Positions 1 through 8,016 of a stretch of DNA of 64,000 nt are shown piece by piece. This DNA is from Spirochaetaceae bacterium (GTDB lineage Bacteria; Spirochaetota; Spirochaetia; Treponematales; Breznakiellaceae): NCBI GenBank assembly GCA_031279015.1, contig JAITJI010000102.1, positions 20,057 to 84,056 on the forward strand, in the 5' to 3' direction. Below the pieces are notes generated by a model, which was not told the DNA's origin, did no database searches, and saw only the letters and a program-made list of their open reading frames with translations. Made by a program: the position numbers and the translations under genes. Every line of letters starts with the position of its first letter. Within the stretch, counting starts at the first letter, position 1.

Positions 1-770
1 TCAACGCCAACCAGATACAGGCTGCGGTGTTTACCTCCTTCGGGCTCAACCAGATCAGCCCGGAAATAATGACCCTGAGTTGTCCCTTCTTCATCCGTAA
101 CGATGAAGAATTGGAGCGGGTGCTGGAGGGGTTAAAGCCGGAACTGGAGGCGAAGATTAACGAAAAAAACTATGTCATGCTGGCCTGGTCAAAGGCCGGC
201 TGGGTTAATTTATTTTCCCGGAATCCGGTTTTTGTTCCCGCCGACTTAAAACGGCAAAAATTGGGAACCCCTCCAAGCGAACCCAAGCTGACCCAGGCCT
301 TTAATTCCATGGGATTCCGTCTGGTTGCGATGGATATGCAGGATGTGCAGGTCAAGCTTGCCAGCGGCATGATCGATGCGGTGTACCAGAGTCCTGCGGC
401 GGTGGCGGCTTATCAGATCTTCGGGGTGGCAAAGAACATGGCCTCCATAAAGATTGCGCCCTTCATGGGGGGCATTGTGATAAACCAGCCCGCCTGGCGG
501 AGAATCCCCGAGCGGTACAAACCGGAATTGATACAGGTTACCCGGCAGATCGCCAGGGAACTGGACGTATCCATACTGGATCTTGAAGAGCGGGCTATTT
601 CTACCATGGTTAAAAATGGTCTCATAATTAACCGCTTGAACCCTGAGCAGGAACAGCTCTGGTATAACGAAACAGAGCGGGCCATGCCCGGTCTCCTGGG
701 AACCACCTTTGACCGGGATATCTATCAGAAAGTTGATGTTATATTGAAGAATCACCGGAACGGGCGGTAG
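1..770 (+). CDS. TRAP transporter solute-binding protein, DctP type (3' part)
   Basis: The frame is open from the first base of the window, so the gene starts upstream and only about 256 C-terminal residues are visible. The sequence fits the periplasmic DctP-family binding protein of tripartite ATP-independent transporters: the central stretch around LASGMIDAVYQSP is the usual family motif reporting a ligand-pocket region, followed by a helical C-terminal part. It would deliver a small organic acid, often a C4-dicarboxylate or sugar acid, to the membrane component. The fused permease gene begins 4 bases after its stop, so the two are surely co-transcribed. The substrate cannot be told from this part. 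Confidence 0.88.
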   Translation, partial: NANQIQAAVFTSFGLNQISPEIMTLSCPFFIRNDEELERVLEGLKPELEAKINEKNYVMLAWSKAGWVNLFSRNPVFVPADLKRQKLGTPPSEPKLTQAFNSMGFRLVAMDMQDVQVKLASGMIDAVYQSPAAVAAYQIFGVAKNMASIKIAPFMGGIVINQPAWRRIPERYKPELIQVTRQIARELDVSILDLEERAISTMVKNGLIINRLNPEQEQLWYNETERAMPGLLGTTFDRDIYQKVDVILKNHRNGR

Positions 771-774
771 TTCC

Positions 775-2643
775 ATGGGGAACAGACGATTCTCCCCGGA
801 AACCATCGGAGGGGTCCTTGAGCGGGGCATCTGTTATCTGTCCCTTCTCCTCCTCGCCCTGGTACCCGTGGCGGAGGTATTTGCCCGGCAGTTTAAGACC
901 GGTATCCCTTCGGCCTCCCCAATCATGACCCATCTGCTCCTGGTGGCAGGTTTCCTGGCGGCAATGATCGCCACCAAAGAGGGGGAGCATCTCTCCGTTG
1001 CCATTGTGCAGTACATCCCCGGGGAACGGGTGAAAAGAAACCTGGCGGCTGTTACCAGTCTTGTTTCGGTGTTCGTTTCCGTCATCCTTGTCTGGAGTTC
1101 CCTCTCCTTTATCAGGATATGTCTTTCCGGCCAGTTGATCGGCTTTATCCCGGACCGGATCTTTGCCCTGGTGATGCCCGTCGGTTTTGCGGTAATGACC
1201 TTCCGCTTTGTCCGGCTTTCCCCTCTGCGGGGTCCCGCCCGGCTCCTTCTGGCGGCGTCGATCCTCCTGGGGACCCTCTGTTCTCTTCCTGCCATCGCCA
1301 AGCTCATCTGGGAGTTTGATTCCCCCGATCCAATCTTCAATGCCATCCTTGTTCTTGGCGACATTGCCGCCTTTATTAAAATTCCGGGGATCATCCTCCT
1401 CTGCCTCTCCGCCCTGGCAGGTTCCCCGATATTTACGATCATCAGCGGGATCGCCTTCCTCATCATCCAGTCCTCCGGGGGGGAGCCTGAAGCGGTTACT
1501 ATTGAAATTTACACCGCCCTGACGGAATCGGATATCATCGCCATCCCCCTGTTTACCCTGACGGGATTCTTCCTCTCCGAAAGCAAGGCCGGGGAGCGGC
1601 TGGTCCATACCTTCCGGAGCCTTTTCAACTGGATCCCCGGGGGTATGATCATTGCCACGATGATACTCTGCGCCTTCTTTACCTCCTTCACCGGCGCCTC
1701 GGGGGTAACCATCCTGGCCCTGGGGGGCATCCTCTATACCATCCTGAAGGACAAGTTAAAATATCCGGAGGGGTTTACCGTGGGCCTATTGACCTCCGCC
1801 GGGGGCATCGGCCTCCTCTTTCCCCCCAGTCTGCCTATTATCCTGGTGGGGGCCGCCACCTACACCAATATCATCCATGTTTTTCTGGGGGCTATCATTC
1901 CCGGCAGCATCCTGGTCCTTGCCATGATCGTTTTTGGGATCATCGCATCGGTTAAGACCAGGATACCCCTGGAACCCTTCAGTATCAGGCGGGCCGGTTC
2001 AGGCCTCAGGGGATCCGCCTTTGAGATACTGTTGCCCTTTCTGCTTATCGGGGGTTACTTTTCCGGTGTCCTCTCCCTGGTGGAGATAGGCGCCGTGGCG
2101 GTGGTGTATGTGTTTGTGGTGGAGGTGTTGATCCACCGGGATATTCCCCTGCGGGATCTACCCCGGGTGTTTTCCAAGGCTGTCCCCATAATTGGCGGAG
2201 TCCTGGCCATCCTCGCTATGGCTAAGGCCCTCTCTTACGCCATTGTGGACACTCAGCTTCCGGATAATCTTGCCCGCTGGCTCCAGAGCGCGGTGCAGTC
2301 CAAGTACGTTTTCCTCCTGCTCCTCAACCTGATTCTGCTGGTGGTGGGCTGTCTCATGGATATCTTTTCCGCAATCCTGGTGGTGCTTCCCCTGATAAGC
2401 CCCCTGGGACAAGCCTACGGCATCGATCCCGTCCATCTGGGCATCATCTTCATCATCAATCTGGAAGTGGGATTCCTCACACCCCCGGTGGGGTTGAATC
2501 TCTTCCTCGCCAGCTACCGGTTTAAGAAGCCCTTTATAGAGATATGCCGTTACGTCTGGCCCTTCCTCCTGATCCAGTTCACGGTGGTACTCCTGGTTAC
2601 CTACGTCCCCTGGTTTTCCACCTTCCTGGTCCGGTTTTTTTAG
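775..2643 (+). CDS. TRAP transporter fused permease (DctQ-DctM)
   Basis: A 622-residue polytopic inner-membrane protein. Roughly residues 15-165 look like the four-helix small subunit (DctQ) and residues 190-620 like the 12-helix large subunit (DctM), which in many systems are separate proteins; the length fits the fused form. DctM hallmarks are visible, such as the LTGFFLSESKAGERLV region and the FTGASGVTILALGG loop. Known members drive substrate uptake with a sodium gradient. It lies 4 bases behind the binding protein. A Na+-pumping decarboxylase lies 3 kb away and could supply the gradient; that link is inference. Confidence 0.9.
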   Translation: MGNRRFSPETIGGVLERGICYLSLLLLALVPVAEVFARQFKTGIPSASPIMTHLLLVAGFLAAMIATKEGEHLSVAIVQYIPGERVKRNLAAVTSLVSVFVSVILVWSSLSFIRICLSGQLIGFIPDRIFALVMPVGFAVMTFRFVRLSPLRGPARLLLAASILLGTLCSLPAIAKLIWEFDSPDPIFNAILVLGDIAAFIKIPGIILLCLSALAGSPIFTIISGIAFLIIQSSGGEPEAVTIEIYTALTESDIIAIPLFTLTGFFLSESKAGERLVHTFRSLFNWIPGGMIIATMILCAFFTSFTGASGVTILALGGILYTILKDKLKYPEGFTVGLLTSAGGIGLLFPPSLPIILVGAATYTNIIHVFLGAIIPGSILVLAMIVFGIIASVKTRIPLEPFSIRRAGSGLRGSAFEILLPFLLIGGYFSGVLSLVEIGAVAVVYVFVVEVLIHRDIPLRDLPRVFSKAVPIIGGVLAILAMAKALSYAIVDTQLPDNLARWLQSAVQSKYVFLLLLNLILLVVGCLMDIFSAILVVLPLISPLGQAYGIDPVHLGIIFIINLEVGFLTPPVGLNLFLASYRFKKPFIEICRYVWPFLLIQFTVVLLVTYVPWFSTFLVRFF

Positions 2644-2692
2644 CGGGCCGGGTCTATCCCGGGATCATGAAAGCCCGCCTGCTGCCGGCAAC

Positions 2693-3766
2693 CTAGGGAT
2701 TCTCCTTGAGCTCATGGAGTTCCTTGAGGTTCCGCAGCTTAAAGGTAGCCTTTTCCTGGATCTGCCGCACCCGCTCCCGGGTTATGCCCAAGAGCTTTCC
2801 CGTTTCCTCCAGGGTCAGGGGGCCTTCACCGGCAAGGCCGAAGCGCAGCTGGATGATCTTCATCTCCCGTTCGGAGAGGTGGGAGAGGATGTCCTCCATG
2901 GTTTCCTGGAGGGTCATGGAAAAGACCATCTCAAAAGGCTCCTCCATATTGTCATCCTTGATGAGATCCGCCAGGCGGGTCAGGTTCCCATCGTCCACAA
3001 TGGTATCCAGACTGGTGGTTTCCTGGGAGAGCTTGACGATCTCCTTAACCTTTGCCAGAGGGATTCCCAGATAATCGGACAACTCCTCGTCACAGGGGTC
3101 CCGGCCCAGATCCTGGGTTAGCTGTTTTGCCACAAAGTAACATTTTTTTATGGTGTTCAGCATATGAATGGGGATACGGATAACCCGTCCCTTATCAGCA
3201 ATGCTCTTGATAATAGCCTGGCGGATCCACCAGGTACCGTAGGTGGAAAACCGGCAGCCCCGGGTATAATCAAACCGTTCAACCGCCTCAATGAGGCCAA
3301 TGTTACCTTCATCGATCAGATCCAGGAGGGACAGCCCCCGGTGCTGGTAGTTTTTAGCGATGGAGACCACGAGTCTGAGGTTGGAGTTGATCATCTTGTT
3401 TTTTTGATAGAGCAACAGGGAATCCAGAGTCTGCCGCTGTTTTTTATAGGCATCCTGATCCTCATATTCCGGATACACCTCATCAAGTTCCCTGATCTGT
3501 GCCCGGATGGTGACGATCTTTTCCCCTATAAGCTGTTCCTCCTGAACCGTAAGGAGGGGGAATTTTGAAATTTGTTTGAAGTACAAGGCCAGAGGGTCCG
3601 TCTCTCTGATAGCTTTTGACCTTTTGGGAGTTTTGGGGGCATGAGCATTTTGTACCCGTTTGTTTATTCGGCGTTTCTCCGATTCCTGCCCATTCATACG
3701 ATGTACTGCCCCTTTCTTATTGCCAACACTCATCAATGTATCATTATTAACTGTTGTTTTTGACAT
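2693..3766 (-). CDS. RNA polymerase sigma-70 family factor, group 2 (RpoS/RpoD-like)
   Basis: A 357-residue sigma factor. After about 50 basic, poorly conserved residues comes region 1.2 (DPLALYFKQISKFPLL), region 2 with NLRLVVSIAKNYQHRGLSLL and the DNA-melting segment FSTYGTWWIRQAI, region 3, and region 4 with the helix-turn-helix GITRERVRQIQEKA. There is no acidic region 1.1, and the melting segment has FSTYG rather than the FSTYA of housekeeping factors, so it is probably an alternative (stress or stationary-phase type) factor. The start has a Shine-Dalgarno, AAGGTGAT. The LysM gene upstream is on the same strand, 62 bases away, and two A8 tracts lie between them just before the ribosome site. 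Confidence 0.88.
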   Translation of the reverse strand: MSKTTVNNDTLMSVGNKKGAVHRMNGQESEKRRINKRVQNAHAPKTPKRSKAIRETDPLALYFKQISKFPLLTVQEEQLIGEKIVTIRAQIRELDEVYPEYEDQDAYKKQRQTLDSLLLYQKNKMINSNLRLVVSIAKNYQHRGLSLLDLIDEGNIGLIEAVERFDYTRGCRFSTYGTWWIRQAIIKSIADKGRVIRIPIHMLNTIKKCYFVAKQLTQDLGRDPCDEELSDYLGIPLAKVKEIVKLSQETTSLDTIVDDGNLTRLADLIKDDNMEEPFEMVFSMTLQETMEDILSHLSEREMKIIQLRFGLAGEGPLTLEETGKLLGITRERVRQIQEKATFKLRNLKELHELKENP

Positions 3767-3779
3767 AATATCACCTTTT

Positions 3780-3801
3780 CTATTTTTTTTCTATTTTTTT
3801 T
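3780..3801 (-). repeat. Tandem 11-base repeat with two A8 tracts before the sigma-factor gene
   Basis: Read on the plus strand, the unit CTATTTTTTTT occurs twice back to back, giving two runs of eight T (A8 on the coding strand). The block ends a few bases before the Shine-Dalgarno of the sigma-factor gene, so length change by slippage could alter leader length or promoter spacing. No function is shown by the sequence itself. Confidence 0.7.
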
Positions 3802-3828
3802 GAGAAAATCAAAATCCCTTCAACAAAA

Positions 3829-4803
3829 TCAGGCCCTGGGAGCCTTTGCGGGATCTATCGGAGCATTGCTGCGGTATACCAGAAAGAAGAGTTGCGGTTT
3901 TACAGAAACCGCATCGATTCCCAGCTTTCCCACTTCGGTACCCGGAACAACCCGATCTCCCTCTTTTACCGACAGACTTTCACATCCACCGTATACGTAT
4001 AGATAACCTCCTGTCATCTGAACTATAGCGACCTTGCCGAATCCGCGGTAAGGTCCGGCCGATACAACGGTTCCCTGGGTAAGGCTCTTGACGGATTCTC
4101 TTTGTTCGCCCAGCAGAACCACTCCATACAGTTTACCCGTCATATACATGACTTCTTTTGCGCTTATGGGCCATCGAATCGAAGGGTCCACCTTTCCCGT
4201 CACGGTAAACCGCGGGGCTGCCGGGGCAGGGCCGCCGGTTTTTTCATCCCTTGTTCCGGCAGTTTCGGTCCCCAGAGTTTCGGTCCCGGGATTCGCCGCC
4301 GGAACGATCTTTGCAGGACCTGTCTCCGGAACGTTTGCCCCGGCTTCCGCCGATCTTCCCTCCGTCCCTGCGCCCTTTCCGGGGTCGGTCTTTGGGACGC
4401 TTCCTGAAGCAATCCCCGCCGGGGGGATCTTGAGGAGATCCCCTTCCTTAAGGACATAGGTATCCGCAAAGTTATTCACCTGGCGGATACTATCTACCGT
4501 GGTCCCGTAGCGCCGGGCTATTCCGTAGAGAGTTTCCCCCTTGGAGACCTGGTATTCGGCAAAATCCCCGCCGGTCCTTACGCCGGTCTCCTGAAGGGGG
4601 ATCCGGAGCCGTTGTCCCGTCTGTATACGGCGCGGGTCCCTGATGCCGTTCAGGCTGAGAATATCCTGCTGCTTAACGCCGTAGGAACGGGCTATGGAAT
4701 AGATCGTTTCCCCCTTCTGTATAATATGAGTCACATCCTGAGCTGCAATAGACATTACGCCCATGAACAACAGGAAACATAAAAAACAATATCGGACATT
4801 CAT
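3829..4803 (-). CDS. Secreted LysM protein with degenerate M23/LytM domain
   Basis: A 324-residue exported protein. Residues 1-22 form a signal peptide (MNVRYCFLCFLLFMGVMSIA then AQD). Two LysM peptidoglycan-binding repeats follow, near residues 24-68 and 82-127, each with KGETxYxIAR. A low-complexity Ala/Gly/Pro/Thr/Glu linker (about 130-200) leads to a C-terminal LytM/M23-like fold from about residue 205. In that fold the metal ligands of active enzymes are missing: the usual H-x-H site reads QLFFLVYR. Known families of this kind include the catalytically dead EnvC/NlpD activators, so an activator or scaffold role at the cell wall is likely. It ends 62 bases before the sigma-factor gene. 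Confidence 0.85.
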   Translation of the reverse strand: MNVRYCFLCFLLFMGVMSIAAQDVTHIIQKGETIYSIARSYGVKQQDILSLNGIRDPRRIQTGQRLRIPLQETGVRTGGDFAEYQVSKGETLYGIARRYGTTVDSIRQVNNFADTYVLKEGDLLKIPPAGIASGSVPKTDPGKGAGTEGRSAEAGANVPETGPAKIVPAANPGTETLGTETAGTRDEKTGGPAPAAPRFTVTGKVDPSIRWPISAKEVMYMTGKLYGVVLLGEQRESVKSLTQGTVVSAGPYRGFGKVAIVQMTGGYLYVYGGCESLSVKEGDRVVPGTEVGKLGIDAVSVKPQLFFLVYRSNAPIDPAKAPRA

Positions 4804-4982
4804 ATTGATACATTATCGGTATTTTTACCTGTTTTATGATTATATCCACGGTCTCAATTAGAAAATTTATAGCCTATTTTCCCATACTATACAAGCCGTC
4901 GGCGCTGTTTTTATCCGTCTTCTCTAAATCGTATAAAAATAGTACAAAAATTGTAATTAAAATACATTTTTTGGGGGTATCC

Positions 4983-5561
4983 ATGGGTTTTGAGATTGAA
5001 ATAAAGGCTTGGGCGGACGATCCCGAAGGAATCGGGAGGCTGGTTTCCCGGTTTGCCAATTACGAAGGGGAATTCCTCAGGGAAGATGCGTACTGGTTCA
5101 GGGGGGAATCTGCCGCCGCCAAGACCGCCGGAATCCCGGTAACAGACATACGGATCCGGAACGAATGTTGTACCGATCCCCAGGGAAGGCTTCGCCGGAC
5201 CGTATGGGTAACCTGTAAGACAAAGGAAGTCCGGGAAAGAGTGGAGGTAAACGATGAGCGGGAATTCGAGGTTTCCGACGGAGATGTATTTGCGGAATTC
5301 CTGGCCCGCCTGGGTTTTGAGCGGGGGCAGACGAAAACCAAACAGGGCCGGGTGTGGACATGGGAGGGTATTACGGCGGAGCTCACAGAGGTAAGGGATC
5401 TGGGCTGGTTTGTGGAACTGGAGATCATGGCAGATAACGACCGGCCGGAGACGGTGGCCGCCGCCCGGAGCAGGTTGTTGAATCTGCTGGGTAAACTGGG
5501 CATAGGGGAAGAAAAAATTGAAAGCCGATACTACAGGGAACTCTTGAATTTAAAGGGATAA
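4983..5561 (+). CDS. CYTH domain protein (class IV adenylate cyclase / triphosphatase-like)
   Basis: A 192-residue protein of the CYTH superfamily, whose members hydrolyse triphosphates or make cyclic AMP within an eight-stranded beta tunnel. The N-terminal metal/triphosphate motif is seen as FEIEIKAW, followed by the alternating charged strands typical of the family (IRIRNE, RRTVWVTCKTKE, ELTEVRDLGWFVELEIM). The frame is open back to 4836, but the ATG at 4983 was chosen because it sits behind GGGGGT and directly begins the EIEIK strand; upstream residues look like translated AT-rich spacer. Cyclase and triphosphatase activity cannot be told apart here. Confidence 0.83.
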   Translation: MGFEIEIKAWADDPEGIGRLVSRFANYEGEFLREDAYWFRGESAAAKTAGIPVTDIRIRNECCTDPQGRLRRTVWVTCKTKEVRERVEVNDEREFEVSDGDVFAEFLARLGFERGQTKTKQGRVWTWEGITAELTEVRDLGWFVELEIMADNDRPETVAAARSRLLNLLGKLGIGEEKIESRYYRELLNLKG

Positions 5562-5636
5562 ATTGGGTATGCTTTGTGTATATAGTAATTTGTTGATTTC
5601 CGTGAAGGGGAGTTAGCTGAAAAACCGGGAGGTTCT

Positions 5637-5897
5637 ATGACCATAATTGAAATGTTGGAGCAAAGTGGGGCGCTTACCCTGCTCGGCATGGGAGTTGTGT
5701 TTAGTTTTCTGATTATTATGATTGTTTGTGTCAGCCTGGTCGGTAAGTTGATCCATGCAATGGGTTTGGACAAGGATGTTGGAGCCCCGGTAAATGCCGG
5801 CGTTCTCCCCGCCGGATCCGTAAACAAGGCCGATAATGGCGCCGTAACGGCGGCAATAACGGCGGCGGTTAACGAATACCGCAAAACGAATTCTTAA
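5637..5897 (+). CDS. oadG: Oxaloacetate decarboxylase gamma subunit
   Basis: An 86-residue membrane protein with one helix near residues 10-35 (LTLLGMGVVFSFLIIMIVCV) and a flexible Ala/Asn-rich tail, the usual form of the OadG subunit that anchors the alpha subunit to the membrane pump and helps bind metal. The start is preceded by GGGAGG. It lies 19 bases before the alpha-subunit gene and 75 bases after the CYTH gene, so gamma-alpha-beta probably form one operon. Short proteins of this family are weakly conserved; identification rests mainly on context plus the single helix. Confidence 0.85.
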   Translation: MTIIEMLEQSGALTLLGMGVVFSFLIIMIVCVSLVGKLIHAMGLDKDVGAPVNAGVLPAGSVNKADNGAVTAAITAAVNEYRKTNS

Positions 5898-5916
5898 AAG
5901 ACAGGAGCTTCTTTGT

Positions 5917-7989
5917 ATGGCTAAAGTAAAACTGACGGACCTTGTATTACGGGATGCCCATCAATCCCTCTTTGCTACTCGTATGGTTACTTCTGACATG
6001 CTTCCGGTTTGTGATAAGCTGGACAAGGTTGGATTTTTTGCCCTGGTAGCCTGGGGTGGGGCTACCTTCGATTCCTGTATCCGCTTTTTGAACGAAGACC
6101 CTTGGGAGCGGCTCAAAAAACTCAAGGCCGCCCTTCCCAACACGAAGATCATGATGCTGCTGCGGGGTCAGAACCTGCTGGGTTACCGGCACTACGCCGA
6201 TGATGTGGTGGCGAAATTTGTGGAATACGCCGCCAAAGACGGGGTGGATATTTTCCGTATCTTTGATGCGGTGAACGATCCCCGGAACTTCGAGGCCGCT
6301 ACTGCGGCGGCAAAGAAAACCGGCAAGCATATTCAGGCCGCTATTTCCTATGCGGTGACTCCCTTCCATACTATTGAAAAATACGCGGAACTGGCCAGGC
6401 AGTACGCCGGCATCGGCGCTGATTCCATCGCCATCAAGGACATGTCGGGGCTTCTCAAGCCCTATGTGGCCTACGATTTGGTAAAGGCGATTAAGAAGGT
6501 GACGGACCTTCCCATTGAGATTCACTCCCACGCTACCACCGGCATGTCCGTGGCGACCCTCACCAAGGCCGCGGAGGCGGGGGCGGAGATCCTGGACACG
6601 GTGATCTCCTCCCTGGCCATGGGTACCAGCCACAGTCCCACGGAAACCATGGTGGAGATCTTTAAGGGCACCGAATACGACACGGGCCTGGATACCAAGC
6701 TGCTGCTGGAAATTGCCGCCTACTTTCGGGAGGTCCGGAAAAACTATAAGAAATTCGAGTCCAGCTTTCTGGGGGCCGACACCCGGATCCTGGTATCCCA
6801 GGTACCCGGAGGGATGCTCTCCAACCTGGAAAGCCAGCTCAAGGAGCAGGGGGCTTCCGATAAAATCGACGAGGTCTTGAAAGAGATCGCCGTGGTGCAG
6901 AAAGACGCGGGGTATCCGCCTCTGGTAACCCCCACCAGCCAGATTGTGGGCACCCAGGCGGTGTTTAACGTCCTCTTTGGCCGCTACAACCGGCTTTCCG
7001 GGGAATTCCAGGATCTGATGGCGGGTAAATACGGCGCCTGTCCGGCCCCCAAAAACGCCGAGGTGGTGAAAAAGGCCCTGGAGGGCCTCAAGATGGAACA
7101 GGAGATCACCCACCGGCCGGCGGATGATATTCCTCCTGAATACGATAAGCTGGAAGGGGAAGCGAAAAAACTCCTGGGAACCGAAACGGTCAGCGTGGAA
7201 GACGTGCTGACCCTGGCCATGTTCCCCAAGGTGGCTCCGGGCTTCTTCAAAAAGCGGGCCGAAGGGCCGGTGGTCTTCAAACCCGAGGCCGAGGCTCCAG
7301 CCTCCCCGGCGGGGGGTTCTGCCCCGGCGGGGGGCGGCGCGGCTTCCGGGCAGGCGGCCCGGTACACGGTGAACGTCAACGGGGCCAACTACAACGTGGT
7401 GGTGGCCCCTGCGGGGATGGTGGCGATAACCGCAGCCCCCGGCGGGAGCGGCGCCTCCCCCGCTGCCTCCTCCGGCAGCGTGGCGATTCCCGCGCCGGTG
7501 GCGGGGACCATCCTCCGCTACGCGGTGGATGAGGGCGCGGAGGTTGCGGCGGGCCAGACGGTGATCATCATCGAGTCCATGAAAATGGAACTGGAGATCA
7601 AGGCTACCGCCGGGGGGAAAATTCACTTTTTGGTTCCCCCGGGAACCCAGGTGGCAGCCCAGCAGCCCGTGGCGGAATTGAGCGGTGTGGCCGGCGCGGC
7701 CCCGGCTCCTGTTCCGGCGGCGGAAGCCTCCCCTGTGCAAGCGGGTTCTTCCCCGGCTCCTTCGGCGTCCGGTACGGGCGGCACGGTGGTTCCCGCGCCG
7801 GTGGCGGGGACTATTCTCCGTTATGCGGTGAATGAGGGGGCCCGGGCGGCCGCCGGGGACACCATCATCATCATCGAGTCCATGAAAATGGAACTGGAAA
7901 TCAAGGCCACCGCCGCGGGAGCGGTTCACTTCCTGGTTCCCCCCGGAACCCAGGTGGCCTCCCAGCAGCCCATCGCGGAGATCGGGTAA
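5917..7989 (+). CDS. oadA: Oxaloacetate decarboxylase alpha subunit with two biotinyl domains
   Basis: A 690-residue protein. Residues 1-460 form the carboxyltransferase barrel (LTDLVLRDAHQSLFATRM at the start, HSHATTGMS for metal binding) and its conserved C-terminal part. Unusually two biotin-carrier domains follow in tandem, near residues 521-590 and 622-690, each preceded by an Ala/Pro/Gly linker. Both hold an intact ESMKM site, with the biotin-accepting lysines at 556 and 657, 101 residues apart. DNA of the two domains is highly similar, pointing to duplication. The protein transfers the carboxyl group of oxaloacetate to biotin; the beta subunit then releases CO2 and exports Na+. Most known OadA proteins have one such domain. 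Confidence 0.93.
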   Translation: MAKVKLTDLVLRDAHQSLFATRMVTSDMLPVCDKLDKVGFFALVAWGGATFDSCIRFLNEDPWERLKKLKAALPNTKIMMLLRGQNLLGYRHYADDVVAKFVEYAAKDGVDIFRIFDAVNDPRNFEAATAAAKKTGKHIQAAISYAVTPFHTIEKYAELARQYAGIGADSIAIKDMSGLLKPYVAYDLVKAIKKVTDLPIEIHSHATTGMSVATLTKAAEAGAEILDTVISSLAMGTSHSPTETMVEIFKGTEYDTGLDTKLLLEIAAYFREVRKNYKKFESSFLGADTRILVSQVPGGMLSNLESQLKEQGASDKIDEVLKEIAVVQKDAGYPPLVTPTSQIVGTQAVFNVLFGRYNRLSGEFQDLMAGKYGACPAPKNAEVVKKALEGLKMEQEITHRPADDIPPEYDKLEGEAKKLLGTETVSVEDVLTLAMFPKVAPGFFKKRAEGPVVFKPEAEAPASPAGGSAPAGGGAASGQAARYTVNVNGANYNVVVAPAGMVAITAAPGGSGASPAASSGSVAIPAPVAGTILRYAVDEGAEVAAGQTVIIIESMKMELEIKATAGGKIHFLVPPGTQVAAQQPVAELSGVAGAAPAPVPAAEASPVQAGSSPAPSASGTGGTVVPAPVAGTILRYAVNEGARAAAGDTIIIIESMKMELEIKATAAGAVHFLVPPGTQVASQQPIAEIG

Positions 7990-8016
7990 TTAGCCCGCAG
8001 GAAAAAGGATACCATT

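Noticed and set aside
2644..2692. Hairpin after the TRAP permease as an intrinsic terminator
   Set aside because: GCGGGC/GCCCGC arms exist but no T-run follows on either strand, so it was not listed as a terminator.
5947..7929. A 660-codon open frame antisense to oadA
   Set aside because: Its composition (His/Gly/Arg-rich) mirrors the high-GC codon use of oadA on the other strand, and it has no recognisable domain.
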